A stretch of 64,000 nt of DNA from assembly GCF_009932435.1 (NCBI RefSeq), contig NZ_BJOU01000001.1:2356001-2420000 (forward strand). The letters run 5' to 3'. The notes beneath the pieces were generated by a model. That model was not told the DNA's origin. It saw only the letters and a list, made by a program, of their open reading frames with translations, and did not search any database. Position 1 is the first letter of the stretch. Every line of letters begins with the position of its first letter. The translations under genes were made by a program, and so were the position numbers. Source of the DNA: Gordonia crocea. Lineage in GTDB: Bacteria; Actinomycetota; Actinomycetes; Mycobacteriales; Mycobacteriaceae. Shown one piece after another: positions 46,482-56,335 of this stretch.

Positions 46482-48737
46482 GTGGTCGACCCCGGCAAGA
46501 CAATCAGCGGCAGCCCGTCCGCCCCGGTCGCCGACAGTAAAGCCGCCCCGGCATACCGCTGGGACCTCGACGGTCTGCGCGGCGTCGCGATTCTGTTGGT
46601 GGCCTGCTTCCACGTGTGGTTCGGCCGTGTATCCGGCGGCGTCGACGTCTTCCTCACGCTCTCCGGTTACTTCTTCATCGGGTCGCTGCTGCGGCACGCC
46701 ATCGCCGCCCAATCCCCGATCATCGGCTACCGCGACACGATCAACCCGTGGCCGCGGCTCAAACGGCTCCTCAAGCGCCTCCTGCCCGCGCTGTACACGA
46801 TGCTCATCGGCGTCGCGATCCTCACCGTCACCACCAACGCCATCCCCCAGGCGCGGTGGATCGAAATCGGCCGCGAGATCGTGGCGTCCGCGCTGTATTA
46901 CCAAAACTGGTTCCTCGCCAAGAACTCGCAGGACTACCTGGCCGCCAGCGCCACCAACAGCCCGCTCCAGCACATCTGGTCGATGTCGATGCAGGGGCAG
47001 TTCTTCCTCGGCATGCTGATCCTCGCGCTGATCGTCGCCGCGCTGCTCAAGCTCGCCGCCAAGCCGTTGGCCCGGCTGGGCACCGAGCGCAGCATCCGCG
47101 CCATCGTCGGCGTGATGGTCCTGGGCCTCGCCGCCCTGTCCTTCTACTGGGCGTGGATGCGCCACGGCGTCGACCAGCCGTTCAACTACTACGACACCTT
47201 TTCCCGCCTGTGGGAGCCGCTGGCCGGCGGCCTGCTCGCGGTGTGGATGCCGCGCACCCGGGTGCCGAACTGGATCCGCAACATCGTGGGGCTGGCGGCG
47301 CTGGGCCTGATCCTTTCCTGCGGCTGGTGGATCGACGGCGTCAAGGAGTATCCGGGACCGCTCGCCCTGGTCCCCGTCGGTTCCACCGTCGCACTGATCT
47401 GGGTCGGGGCCACCGCCCTCTCACGCCCGCGGCCCGACGGGACGGTTGCGCCGCAGCCGATCGTGTCGCGGGTCCTCGCCACGCCGCAGGGGATCTGGCT
47501 GGGCAATATCGCCTACTCCCTGTACCTGATCCACTGGCCGCTGCTGATCTTCTACCTCGCGTGGCGCGACAAGAACCACGCCAGCATCGTGGAGGGAACG
47601 GCGATCCTGACCGTCTCGGTCCTGCTGGCCTGGCTGTGCAAACGCTTCATCGAAGACCCGGTCCGCCACTCCCGGCGACCGGTACCGCTGTGGCGCAAAC
47701 CCGACGAAGTGGTCGAGGTCACCGCCCACCACGATCGACGCGAGAGCAATCGCCGCCGCTTGTCGCTGTCCTACGGCAGCGTGCTCACCGTGTTGCTGAT
47801 CCTCGGTGTCGTCGGCATCGGCGTGGGCAACCGCGTCTGGACCTGGCACGTCATGTCGCAGAAGGTCGACACCACCACCCTGGATCCGCACGACTACCCC
47901 GGTGCGCGCGCCCTGCTGAACGGCTGGCCGGTGCCCGATCGGCCGCCGCGTCCCGCGCCGAATGTCGCGGAATTCGACTTCCCCGAGACGAGCACCGACG
48001 GATTCATGTCGAACTTCCTCGACAACGAGATCCACGTCGGCGTCTACGGCGACAAGAAGGCCAAGCGCACCATCGCGCTGGCCGGCGGGTCGCATGCCGA
48101 GATGTGGATCACCGCGATGAACATCCTCGGCAAGCAGTACGGCTTCAAGGTCAAGACCTACCTCAAGATGGGCTGCGCACTGACGACCGAGCGCGTCCCG
48201 AAGAAGTCCGGTACCGACAACCCGTACCCGGAGTGCTACGACTGGGGCCAGCGCGTGGTGAAGGCGATCATCGCCGACCGCCCCGACGCCGTCATGACGA
48301 CGTCGACGCGGCCCCGCGACCGCCAGCCGGGCGACTGGATGCCCGACGCGTACAAGCCGATCTTCACCGCTTTCATGGATGCCGGCATCCCGGTGATCGG
48401 CATGCGCGACACCCCGTGGCCGCGGGACCGCCACGGCGAGGGTTTCGTCACGCCGCAATGCCTGTCGCAGGGCGGCGACGCCATCAGCTGCGGCACCGTG
48501 CGGGCCTCGGCCCTCATGCCCGACGACCCGTCGATCCCCTTCGCGCAGGCCCACCCGCTGTTCCACCGGATCGACATGACCGCCGGGGTCTGTGAGCCGG
48601 TGATCTGCCCGGCGATCGTGGGCAACATCGTGGTTTACAAGGACTACCACCACCTGTCGGCGACCTACGTCCGCAGCCTCGTCGACGAACTCGGCCGCCA
48701 GCTCGGCGAACAGATCGACTGGATCCGTCGAACCTGA
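46482..48737 (+). CDS. Membrane acyltransferase (acyltransferase-3/OafA type) with C-terminal SGNH-like domain
   Basis: A protein of about 751 residues. The first half (about 25-400) is an acyltransferase-3 domain with about ten transmembrane helices, opening [14 protein letters not shown] with the conserved H in A-C-F-H-V-W-F. The C-terminal half after a further helix (about 440-460) is an SGNH-like domain: L-A-G-G-S-H-A-E-M carries the Ser block, and D-Y-H-H-L-S-A-T-Y the Asp-His block. This fusion O-acylates surface glycans or trehalose-type lipids in other bacteria; the acceptor here is unknown. Mycobacteria carry a relative near the treX-Y-Z genes (Rv1565c). It is followed after 17 bp by treY. 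Confidence 0.88.
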   Translation: MVDPGKTISGSPSAPVADSKAAPAYRWDLDGLRGVAILLVACFHVWFGRVSGGVDVFLTLSGYFFIGSLLRHAIAAQSPIIGYRDTINPWPRLKRLLKRLLPALYTMLIGVAILTVTTNAIPQARWIEIGREIVASALYYQNWFLAKNSQDYLAASATNSPLQHIWSMSMQGQFFLGMLILALIVAALLKLAAKPLARLGTERSIRAIVGVMVLGLAALSFYWAWMRHGVDQPFNYYDTFSRLWEPLAGGLLAVWMPRTRVPNWIRNIVGLAALGLILSCGWWIDGVKEYPGPLALVPVGSTVALIWVGATALSRPRPDGTVAPQPIVSRVLATPQGIWLGNIAYSLYLIHWPLLIFYLAWRDKNHASIVEGTAILTVSVLLAWLCKRFIEDPVRHSRRPVPLWRKPDEVVEVTAHHDRRESNRRRLSLSYGSVLTVLLILGVVGIGVGNRVWTWHVMSQKVDTTTLDPHDYPGARALLNGWPVPDRPPRPAPNVAEFDFPETSTDGFMSNFLDNEIHVGVYGDKKAKRTIALAGGSHAEMWITAMNILGKQYGFKVKTYLKMGCALTTERVPKKSGTDNPYPECYDWGQRVVKAIIADRPDAVMTTSTRPRDRQPGDWMPDAYKPIFTAFMDAGIPVIGMRDTPWPRDRHGEGFVTPQCLSQGGDAISCGTVRASALMPDDPSIPFAQAHPLFHRIDMTAGVCEPVICPAIVGNIVVYKDYHHLSATYVRSLVDELGRQLGEQIDWIRRT

Positions 48738-48741
48738 CCGG

Positions 48742-48747
48742 TAAGGT
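48742..48747 (+). promoter_or_regulatory. -10 box of a leaderless promoter for treY
   Basis: TAAGGT ends seven bases before the GTG at 48755 in the 17-bp gap after the acyltransferase gene, so treY may have its own leaderless promoter. Confidence 0.4.
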
Positions 48748-48754
48748 TGGCATT

Positions 48755-51073
48755 GTGGCGAAAAACGTTGCGCCCGTTGCGACCTACCGCGTCCAACTGA
48801 GCCCTGACTTCGGCTTCGCCGAGCTGCGTCGCGTGCTCAAGCCCATCGTGGCCCTCGGCGTGAGCCATCTGTACCTCTCGCCGATCCTCGCCGCCATGCC
48901 GGGATCGACGCACGGATACGACTGGGCCCCGCCCGCCCGGATCAACCCCGAACTCGGCGGCTTCGACGAATTCGCCCGGCTCCGCGCGTCGGCGGCCAGG
49001 CGCGGCCTCGGTCTGATCCTCGACATCGTCCCGCACCACGTCGGCATCGCCGACCCGGCCTCGAATCCGTGGTGGGCCGACATTCTGCGCCACGGACTCG
49101 ACTCCCCCTACGCCTCCTGGTTCGACCTGCTCCCCACCCCCGACGGGATCATCGAGCTACCGGTGCTCGGTGCGGACGGCATCGAGGCGGTGCGCCTCGA
49201 CGACGACGGCAACCTCGTCTACCACGACCGCGTCTTTCCCACCGCGGACGGCACCGCCGGGCCCGGCGCCACCGCCGCCGAGGTCGCCGACCGGCAGCAC
49301 TACCGCCTGGTCCCCCACGCGAGCGGGCGCTACGGGTACCGCCGCTTCACCGATGTCACCGACCTCGCGGCGCTGCGGCTCGACGTCGCCGAGGTGTACG
49401 ACGCCACCCACGGCTGGTTGCGCGACCTCGTCGCCGACGACCTGGTCGACGGGGTGCGCGTGGACAACCTGGACGGCATCGCCTATCCCGCCGACTACCT
49501 GCGACGGCTGCGCACCGACCTCGGCCCCGACCGCCTCGTCTACGTCGAGAAGATGCTCGCCCCGCTCGAACGGCTCAGCCCCGACTTCGCCTGCGACGGG
49601 ACCACCGGCTACGAGCAGCTGGCGGTTCTCGGCATGTCCTTCACCTCGCACGCCGGCCTGCGCGAGCTGTCCGAATTGTCGGAGATGACCACCGGCATCA
49701 ACGGCGACGCCACCTGGACCCTGCTGGAGCAGCAGAAGCTCAAGCGCGATGCGTTGGCCCGCCACTATTCGGCCGAGCACGCCAGGATGGCGGTGACCCT
49801 CTCCGCCGCGATCGGCGAGGACGCGCCGGCCATCGCCGAGCTGTGCGACGCCACCGCCGAGATGATCGCACTGATGCCCGTCACCCGCCCCGACCACCAC
49901 CTCGAGTCCGGACTGATCCGCGAGATCGGCGATGTGGTCGCCGACGGCAATCCGCTTATGCGCGAGTCGATTCCATTGGTCCTCGACGCTTTCGAGGCCA
50001 CCCCGGCGGCCGCCGCCCAACTGGGCCAACTCTGCGCCTCGGTGTACACCACCGCCGTGGAGAACACCTTGTTCTACCGGAATCCGCGGCTGGTCTCGCT
50101 CAACGAGTTGGGCTGCCAGGCGTGGCTCGGACTACCGAGCCTGACGCGGTTCCATGCCGCCAATGCCGAGCGGGCCGCGCGCCACCCCCTGGCGCTGACC
50201 GCCGTGACGACGCACGACACCAAGCGCAGCGAGGACGTGCGCCGCCGAATCAGCATGCTGTCGCAGGTGCCCCAGCGCTGGGCGCTGGCCGTCGCACAGA
50301 TCACCCGGTCGGCCCCGTTCCCCGAACCCGTGATCGGCATGTTCGTGCTGCAGAACATCTTTGGCGCCTGGCCGGTCGACGACGAGGGTGCCGTCGCCCC
50401 CGACGAGCAGTGGCGCGAACGGATGCGCGGCTACGCGGTCAAAGCGGTCCGCGAGTCCGGACAGGACTCGTCGTGGTCGGACCCGGACGCGGCCTTCGAA
50501 GCGCGGTTGACCGAGTGGGTCGACACCGTCACCGGCCCCGACGTCAGCTCCCCCCTCGTCGAGCTGGTCGACCTGACCTTCGACGCGTGGCGCGACGACG
50601 CCACCGCGCACAAGGTGGTCAGTCTGTTGTGCCCGGGCGTCGGCGACATCTACCAGGGCACCCAGTGGTGGACCGACTCGCTGACCGACCCGGACAACCG
50701 CCGGCCCGTCGACTACGAGCAGAGCCTCAACCACCCCAAGGCCCGGGCCATCATCCATGCCCTGTCGGTTCGGCGGCGCCACCCCGATGCCTTCGGCCCC
50801 GGGTCGGCCTATTTCCCGCTGACCGCGCAGCGCGACGGGGTCGAACGGATACTGGCCTTCGGGCGAGGGCCGTCGGCCGACGCCGACCCGCGCGTCATCG
50901 TCGTATGCGCGCGCTTCACCTACAGCTTCACCGAGCAGCTCCAGCAGAGCACCAGCCTCCCGCTTCCACCGGGGACGTGGCACGACCGTCTCGCCCACCG
51001 CCGATTCACCGGCGAGGCGGCGGTCGACGCCTTGCTCGACGGCCAGGCTTTCGCGGTTCTCGAGCGCCGCTGA
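48755..51073 (+). CDS. treY: Maltooligosyltrehalose synthase
   Basis: TreY (772 residues) is a GH13 enzyme that turns the reducing end of malto-oligosaccharides into an alpha,alpha-1,1 linkage, the first step of the TreY-TreZ trehalose route. Typical elements: T-Y-R-V-Q-L (about 9-14), H-L-Y-L-S-P-I-L near 38, H-G-Y-D near 54, the catalytic Asp region D-G-V-R-V-D-N-L-D-G (about 229-238), the Glu in Y-V-E-K-M-L and T-T-H-D-T-K-R-S-E-D near 490. TreZ and TreX, usually adjacent in mycobacteria, are not in the window. It converges with the mce operon after only 7 bp. Confidence 0.96.
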   Translation: MAKNVAPVATYRVQLSPDFGFAELRRVLKPIVALGVSHLYLSPILAAMPGSTHGYDWAPPARINPELGGFDEFARLRASAARRGLGLILDIVPHHVGIADPASNPWWADILRHGLDSPYASWFDLLPTPDGIIELPVLGADGIEAVRLDDDGNLVYHDRVFPTADGTAGPGATAAEVADRQHYRLVPHASGRYGYRRFTDVTDLAALRLDVAEVYDATHGWLRDLVADDLVDGVRVDNLDGIAYPADYLRRLRTDLGPDRLVYVEKMLAPLERLSPDFACDGTTGYEQLAVLGMSFTSHAGLRELSELSEMTTGINGDATWTLLEQQKLKRDALARHYSAEHARMAVTLSAAIGEDAPAIAELCDATAEMIALMPVTRPDHHLESGLIREIGDVVADGNPLMRESIPLVLDAFEATPAAAAQLGQLCASVYTTAVENTLFYRNPRLVSLNELGCQAWLGLPSLTRFHAANAERAARHPLALTAVTTHDTKRSEDVRRRISMLSQVPQRWALAVAQITRSAPFPEPVIGMFVLQNIFGAWPVDDEGAVAPDEQWRERMRGYAVKAVRESGQDSSWSDPDAAFEARLTEWVDTVTGPDVSSPLVELVDLTFDAWRDDATAHKVVSLLCPGVGDIYQGTQWWTDSLTDPDNRRPVDYEQSLNHPKARAIIHALSVRRRHPDAFGPGSAYFPLTAQRDGVERILAFGRGPSADADPRVIVVCARFTYSFTEQLQQSTSLPLPPGTWHDRLAHRRFTGEAAVDALLDGQAFAVLERR

Positions 51074-51080
51074 CGAGCCG

Positions 51081-51908
51081 CTAGTTCGGCGCGGGTGCCG
51101 GCGCGGGGGCGCCCGGAGTGCCGGGCTGGGGATTCACGCCGGTGGGACTGAAGTCGCCGACGCCCTTGGACTCCGAGACCAGCCACTTGCCGTCTTCGCG
51201 CCTCAAGTGCAGGCGAAGCGCCACCGTGCGCTTCTGCGGAGTCGGCGAGAGGTTCGACGTGCCGGTCGCGGTCACGATCATCAGCGTCGTGGCCTCGTCA
51301 CCGCTGATGCTCTCCACGGCCGCGGAGTCGACCTTTGCGGTGGCCTTGATGCCCTCGGACCGCATCGCCTTGGTCGCCTCGGATCGGTCCTGGCTCAGTT
51401 CGTCGCGCATCTTCCCGGTGACGAGCGGCCCTTGGGCGTCCTTGGCCTGGTCGACCTTGTCCGAGCTGGTGTATTCGATGCTCGTCACGATGAAGCGGCT
51501 GGCCGCGGCCTTCACCTCGTCGAAGGCCCGCAGCTTCTGATTCGCCGAATGCCACTGCCACCCGCAGAACGCCAGGGCGGCCACGACGACCACGGCTCCG
51601 AGCGCCAACGCCGCCTTGCGCAGGCTCGCGGCATTGACGGTGACCGAGAAGGTCTTTCCGCCGTCGGACGCGCGGGCGGCCGCCTTGACGGCACCGGAGG
51701 AGTCTTCCGCATCGCTGCCACCGTCGGAGTCCTCCGACACCGGGCCACCAGCGCCGGAGTCACCGTCGCCCGAGGTATCCCGGGCCGGCGCGGACTTCTT
51801 CGCCAGGGAAGGCGGCTCCGTGCGCGCCTTGCGCTTCACCGTCGACAGATCATCCGACTCGGTGACCTCGTCGTCACGGTCATCATCGGGCTGGGCAGAC
51901 TTCGCCAT
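51081..51908 (-). CDS. Mce-associated membrane protein (Mam)
   Basis: A 275-residue protein encoded after mceF. The first 90 residues are a charged, low-complexity cytoplasmic region rich in D, S and G. A transmembrane helix lies at about 97-117. An extracytoplasmic domain follows (W-H-S-A-N-Q-K-L start, then about 120 residues of mixed alpha/beta with V-T-A-T-G-T) and a proline/alanine tail ends the chain. This layout is that of Mce-associated proteins, thought to stabilise or support Mce transporters. Only one such gene follows the operon, where many mce loci have two or more. It starts 35 bp after mceF on the same strand. Confidence 0.85.
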   Translation of the reverse strand: MAKSAQPDDDRDDEVTESDDLSTVKRKARTEPPSLAKKSAPARDTSGDGDSGAGGPVSEDSDGGSDAEDSSGAVKAAARASDGGKTFSVTVNAASLRKAALALGAVVVVAALAFCGWQWHSANQKLRAFDEVKAAASRFIVTSIEYTSSDKVDQAKDAQGPLVTGKMRDELSQDRSEATKAMRSEGIKATAKVDSAAVESISGDEATTLMIVTATGTSNLSPTPQKRTVALRLHLRREDGKWLVSESKGVGDFSPTGVNPQPGTPGAPAPAPAPN

Positions 51909-51943
51909 TCATCCTTCTTCAAGTCGTCGAACAACCGCGAGAC

Positions 51944-53107
51944 CTAGCGGTCGAGCGGCACGGTTCGCGCGTTCGGATCGAAATTCGGCGGCGGACCGGC
52001 CGTGTCGTCCCCGGGGGGACGCGGCGCATTGGCAGAGCCGCGGATCTGCAGATCCGGATTCTCGGTGACACAGTACAGGTTCAACGGGATCGTCAGTTCC
52101 TGGATCTTCGTCGGCCGGGTCGGCGTCACCGGGTAGGTGCACGACGGGCGCGGGAACAGCGAGCCCATGGTCCACCACGCGCCGTGGTGGAACATCGCCA
52201 TCGACTTGCCACTCGCATCGCGGATGGCCGGCAGCAGGGCGGCGATCGCCGGCGCGCGCAGCGAACCCTGGCGGGCCACCTCGCGGAACTGCTTGAGGAC
52301 CTCGGTGACCGGGTCGCGGATCTCGTTGAGCGAGCCGGTCAGGCTGCTGACCTGGTTCGCACCGTTGCCCAGCAGGGTCCGCAACTCCTTGTCCGCGGCC
52401 ATCGCGGAGTTGATGATCGAGCTGCCACCCGACACCAACCGCTGCAGGTCCGGCTGGATCCCGCTGGTCGTGTTAAGGATCTCGCCGATGTTGCCGATCA
52501 GGTTCTGCGTCTGCGGCAACACCTTGTAGAGGTCGGCGAAGATCGTGCCGGCCGAGTCGAGCAGGACCCGCAGGTCGTTGCCGTCGCGCCCGCGGCCCAA
52601 CGCGATGTCGAGTTGCTCCACGGTCGAGGCGAGGCGCTTCGGGTCGATCTGCTTGACCACGTCGAGCGTCGTCTCCAGCATCTTCGGGAACGGCACCGCG
52701 TAGGACGTCTGACGGCTGTCGATGCGATCGCCGTTGCGCAGGTACGGCCCCTCGGAGGTCGGCGGCCGGAAGTCGACGAACTGCTCGCCGACCGCAGACA
52801 GCCCACTGGCGCGCACCAGCGTGTTCCGGTTGATCTTCACCCTGCCGTCGATGCGGACCTTCACCTCGACGTCGTCGGGGTGGACCTGGATGTTCTCGAT
52901 GGCACCGATGCGGGCACCGCGCAGGTTGACGTCGGAGGTGGTCTGGATTCCGCCGGAGTTCTTGAAGGCGATCGTCAACGAGTAAGTGTCGTTGAACGGC
53001 CGCCAACCCAGCGAACCGAAGCTCAGGTACGCGAGACCGACCAGCATGACGAGCACCAACGCGACGTTGCCGACGAGAACCGAGTGCTTCTTACCCCAGG
53101 CGATCAT
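51944..53107 (-). CDS. mceF: Mce family protein F
   Basis: A 387-residue substrate-binding subunit of an Mce lipid importer. It has one N-terminal transmembrane helix (about 11-33), an MlaD/MCE domain (about 40-120; S-D-V-N-L-R-G-A-R-I-G, V-R-A-S-G-L-S-A-V-G-E-Q-F-V-D), a long helical region and a proline-rich tail. Six such subunits are thought to form a channel across the envelope. The ATG at 53107 overlaps the mceE stop (ATGA). It is the last of the six mce genes. Confidence 0.93.
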   Translation of the reverse strand: MIAWGKKHSVLVGNVALVLVMLVGLAYLSFGSLGWRPFNDTYSLTIAFKNSGGIQTTSDVNLRGARIGAIENIQVHPDDVEVKVRIDGRVKINRNTLVRASGLSAVGEQFVDFRPPTSEGPYLRNGDRIDSRQTSYAVPFPKMLETTLDVVKQIDPKRLASTVEQLDIALGRGRDGNDLRVLLDSAGTIFADLYKVLPQTQNLIGNIGEILNTTSGIQPDLQRLVSGGSSIINSAMAADKELRTLLGNGANQVSSLTGSLNEIRDPVTEVLKQFREVARQGSLRAPAIAALLPAIRDASGKSMAMFHHGAWWTMGSLFPRPSCTYPVTPTRPTKIQELTIPLNLYCVTENPDLQIRGSANAPRPPGDDTAGPPPNFDPNARTVPLDR

Positions 53108-54219
53108 CCGCAGCACCCCTTCGTCCCGGTGAGCATGGCGAGCAGGCGGGTCAGCGTCTGCTGCAGCGCCTTGGAGCCCATGTCCAGGTCCTTCAGCTCG
53201 GGGAACCGCGACGCCGCGTCGAATCCCGTGCCCGGCGTCAGGTAGTAGACGCGGGTGGCGACCGAGGCCGCCGAGGTCTTGGTCGACTTGGCCCACTTCG
53301 GCAACAGCAGGTGCAGGTTGTCCACGAGCGGCCCGAGGGTGTTGGTCGCCTCGTTCAGCCCCGCCAGCGCCACCGACAGCGAACTCACCAGGTCGATGGC
53401 GTTCTGCTGGTTGGTGTTGAGGAAGTCGGTCGTGGCGGCGGTGACCTTGTGGGTCTTCTCCATCGTCGCCAGGATCATCGACATCTGGCTGTTGACGGCA
53501 TTGACCGCCGCCGGCAGTTTGGCGATCGCGGCCTGCAACTGCGGACGGCCGTTCGCGATCTTCGCGGTGAGGCTGCTGGTCAGCAGCATCGACTTGTCGA
53601 CCTGATCGGCCGTCGAGTTCAACCGGGTGATCGCGGTGGTGAAGCCGCGGATCACGCCCACCAGGTCGTTGTGGTCGGCCGGCGTGGTGCCGACTGCCGC
53701 GGACAATTCGGTGATGATGGTCTGCAGCGAGCCCAGCGACCCGCCGTCGACGGCGGCGGCCGCGGTGACCAGCAGGTCCTCCACCGTCGCGGCGGCGCCG
53801 GTCGGACCGGTCAGGTCGCCGCCGTCGGCGACCGGCGCTCCCCCGCTGCCGTCAGTCGGCGGCTGCAATGCGACGAACACGTCGCCCAGCGGTGTGGCCT
53901 GGCGCAATTCGGCGCCGGTGCCGACCGGGATGTTGGCGGCCTTGCTCACGGCCATCGTCACCACCGCCCGGTAGTCCTTGGCCTCGATCTTCTCCACCAC
54001 GCCCACGTCGGTGCCGCGCAGCTTCACCTTCGCCCGGGACGGCAGGTTCAGCGCGTTGTCGAACGAGGTGCGCACGGTGATGGAATCACCGATGCCGCCG
54101 GGAACCGGGAGCGGGATCTGCTCGACCGTCAGACCGGGGAGCTTGCTGCACCCGGACAGCGTCAGCATGGCGGTGACACCGACGATCAGCGCCGCGCGTG
54201 TGCGTCTGCGGGTTGCCAT
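53104..54219 (-). CDS. mceE: Mce family lipoprotein E
   Basis: A 371-residue Mce protein with a lipoprotein signal: a basic start (R-R-R-T-R), a hydrophobic stretch and the lipobox L-T-L-S-G-C with the lipidated Cys at 24. The E subunit of mce operons is typically a lipoprotein (LprK/LprN type). The MCE domain (about 40-125) has K-L-R-G-T-D-V-G and L-R-Q-A-T-P-L-G-D-V-F-V. A helical part follows. The stop overlaps mceF, and the start at 54219 overlaps the mceD stop in TGATG. The Lgt enzyme encoded at 21691-23586 would lipidate it. Confidence 0.93.
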   Translation of the reverse strand: MATRRRTRAALIVGVTAMLTLSGCSKLPGLTVEQIPLPVPGGIGDSITVRTSFDNALNLPSRAKVKLRGTDVGVVEKIEAKDYRAVVTMAVSKAANIPVGTGAELRQATPLGDVFVALQPPTDGSGGAPVADGGDLTGPTGAAATVEDLLVTAAAAVDGGSLGSLQTIITELSAAVGTTPADHNDLVGVIRGFTTAITRLNSTADQVDKSMLLTSSLTAKIANGRPQLQAAIAKLPAAVNAVNSQMSMILATMEKTHKVTAATTDFLNTNQQNAIDLVSSLSVALAGLNEATNTLGPLVDNLHLLLPKWAKSTKTSAASVATRVYYLTPGTGFDAASRFPELKDLDMGSKALQQTLTRLLAMLTGTKGCCG

Positions 54220-55349
54220 CAGCGCCCACCCCCGAGCTTTTGCAGGATTGCCGAGAAGATGCCCATATCCGGTCCGAAATCCTTCAACTGTCCGGTGCGG
54301 CAGCCGTTCTTCTGCAGGTTGATCGATTCGCAGAACCGGTTCAACATCTGCGTCTCCAGCAGCGACTTGTCCAGAAAAACCCCGGCGCGCCACGCCCCCT
54401 GCTCTTCCGACACCGAATTCGACAGGTTCTGGAACAGCAGCGGACCCAGGTCGATGGCCTCGACCACCTGCCGGGAGTAGTCACCGAGGTTCTCTGCCAG
54501 CGCGGCCAGCTTCGCGGTCGACACCCCGATGGTGCCGGAGTTGTTGGCGAGGAACTCGGTCGTGTTGCGCAGCATCACGTTGAGGTCGCTCATCGCGGCG
54601 AGCAATCCCGGGGATTGCCGGTCCAGCGTCGCGGCCACGTCGGTCACCGCCGACGAGAAGGAGCGCATCTTCGGGTAGTTCGCAACCAGCTTCGAGGTCA
54701 GGTCGTTGATCATCTTGATGACCTCGACCAGGGTGTCGCCGTTGTCGGCGGCGAGCTTTCCGGCCTGGCTCATCTTGGTCACCGCTTCGGCGAAGCGCTG
54801 ACCGTTCTGATCGGTGATCCCGTCGGCCAGTCCGAGGAAGTCCGCCAGCGGCCCCTTGCCCTTGCTGTCGCCGGCCAGCGAATGCATCAGCTTGTCGACC
54901 GAGTCGAACAGATCGGCGATCTCCACCGGCGCCTTCGTGTGCGCGACGGTGTCGCCGTTGGTCAGCTTGTCGCCCTCGGCGTACACCGGGGACAGCTCGA
55001 TGTGGCGCGTGGTGACGATCGAGGTGTTGACGATGGCCGCCGTGGCGTCCTTCGGGATCGGCACCGACTTGTCGACGGTGAAGCGGACCTTCACCCGACG
55101 GCCCTCCGGCGAGATGTCGGTGATCCGCCCGACCGGCATGCCCAGCACCGCCACGTCGTTGCCCCGGTACAGGCCGGCCACGCTGTCGAAGTACGCGGTG
55201 ATCTCGATGGAGCGCCCCAGCGCGTTGTTCACCGAATTCGGCAGCATCGAGCACGACGAGGTGCCCACCACCGCGGCCACGGCCACGGCCGTCCCCGCGG
55301 TGATCCGCGCCAGTCGCGTCGAGCCGCGCCCGCCCATCGCGGTCAGCAT
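54219..55349 (-). CDS. mceD: Mce family protein D
   Basis: A 376-residue Mce subunit. The N-terminal hydrophobic segment (about 15-32) ends in T-S-S-C, which resembles but does not fully match a lipobox, so lipidation is doubtful. The MCE domain (about 43-125) contains Y-R-G-N-D-V-A-V-L-G-M-P-V-G, and a helical region follows. The ATG at 55349 overlaps the mceC end by seven bases (ATGCTGA); an ATG four codons later is possible. The last residues overlap mceE. Confidence 0.92.
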   Translation of the reverse strand: MLTAMGGRGSTRLARITAGTAVAVAAVVGTSSCSMLPNSVNNALGRSIEITAYFDSVAGLYRGNDVAVLGMPVGRITDISPEGRRVKVRFTVDKSVPIPKDATAAIVNTSIVTTRHIELSPVYAEGDKLTNGDTVAHTKAPVEIADLFDSVDKLMHSLAGDSKGKGPLADFLGLADGITDQNGQRFAEAVTKMSQAGKLAADNGDTLVEVIKMINDLTSKLVANYPKMRSFSSAVTDVAATLDRQSPGLLAAMSDLNVMLRNTTEFLANNSGTIGVSTAKLAALAENLGDYSRQVVEAIDLGPLLFQNLSNSVSEEQGAWRAGVFLDKSLLETQMLNRFCESINLQKNGCRTGQLKDFGPDMGIFSAILQKLGGGR

Positions 55350-56335
55350 CCGTCCACCACCCGGGCCGTGCACAGCCAGTTGTCGGGGAACAGCCCCCAC
55401 GGCAGGTAACCGTTCGCATACGGCCCGTCGGCCATGATGTTCACCGTCGCCCTCGCCGTGATCGGCAGGATCTCCAACAGCTTGCGGAGGTTGGCGCGGT
55501 TCTTCTCCAGGCCCTGCGAGATGGTCTGAATGTTGGCGAGCATCGGCGCGAACTGCCCGGCGTTCTGGGCCCCGATCGCCTGTGCGTGGCGGGTGAGTGC
55601 GGCCAAGCCGTCGAGCAGCCTGGTGACCAGTGCCTCACGCGTCGAGATCTTGGTCGCCAACTGCTGCCCCTGTCCGATGATCATCGCGAGCTGGACCTGG
55701 CTGTCGTCGACCACCGCGGTCACCGTCTTGGTGTCCTTGATCAGCTGGTTCAGCTGGTCCTTGCGGCTGGTGATCACCTCCGACATGCGGGCGAGGCCGT
55801 CGATGGCGGGTCGGGCCAGCGCCGGCGTGCCGGCGAGCTGCCGGTTCAACTGGGTCAGACTGTTCGTCAGGTCGTTCGGGTTGATACCGGCGAGAATCGG
55901 CGTGCCGGCCTCAATCGTCTTCTGCAAGTCGTAGGGCACCCGGGTGTTGGCGATGCCGAACCGGTTGTCCTCGAGCTTGTCCGGCGCATCGCCGAGGACG
56001 ACGTCGACATAGCGCTGGCCCAGCAGCGTGGACATCTTGATCTCGGCGGTGCCGTTGGACCGGACGTCGACCTTGCGGTCGATCTTCATCGACACCTTGA
56101 CGTGGTCGCGCGCCAGTTTGGTACCGGTCACCTCGCCGACGTCGATGCCGGCGACCCGGACCTTGTCGCCGGGCCGGATGCCGCCCGCCTGGGCGAAATC
56201 GGCGTCGAAGCCCCGCTTGCCGATGTTGGCACCGGCCAACACGAACACGGCCACCAGGATCAGCACCAGGACCAGCGCGCCGATCACCCCGGTCACCAGC
56301 TGCGGCTTCTCCCGGTACATGGATTTCACGTTCAT
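55343..56335 (-). CDS. mceC: Mce family protein C
   Basis: A 330-residue Mce subunit with an N-terminal transmembrane helix (about 16-36). The MCE domain (about 40-120) has G-D-K-V-R-V-A-G-I-D-V-G and S-T-L-L-G-Q-R-Y-V-D-V. A helical domain and a short C-terminus follow. A GGAGG seven bases before the ATG at 56335 makes this start better than the ATG two codons upstream, and it overlaps the mceB stop (ATGA). The length is at the short end for MceC, lacking a long proline tail. Confidence 0.92.
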   Translation of the reverse strand: MNVKSMYREKPQLVTGVIGALVLVLILVAVFVLAGANIGKRGFDADFAQAGGIRPGDKVRVAGIDVGEVTGTKLARDHVKVSMKIDRKVDVRSNGTAEIKMSTLLGQRYVDVVLGDAPDKLEDNRFGIANTRVPYDLQKTIEAGTPILAGINPNDLTNSLTQLNRQLAGTPALARPAIDGLARMSEVITSRKDQLNQLIKDTKTVTAVVDDSQVQLAMIIGQGQQLATKISTREALVTRLLDGLAALTRHAQAIGAQNAGQFAPMLANIQTISQGLEKNRANLRKLLEILPITARATVNIMADGPYANGYLPWGLFPDNWLCTARVVDGC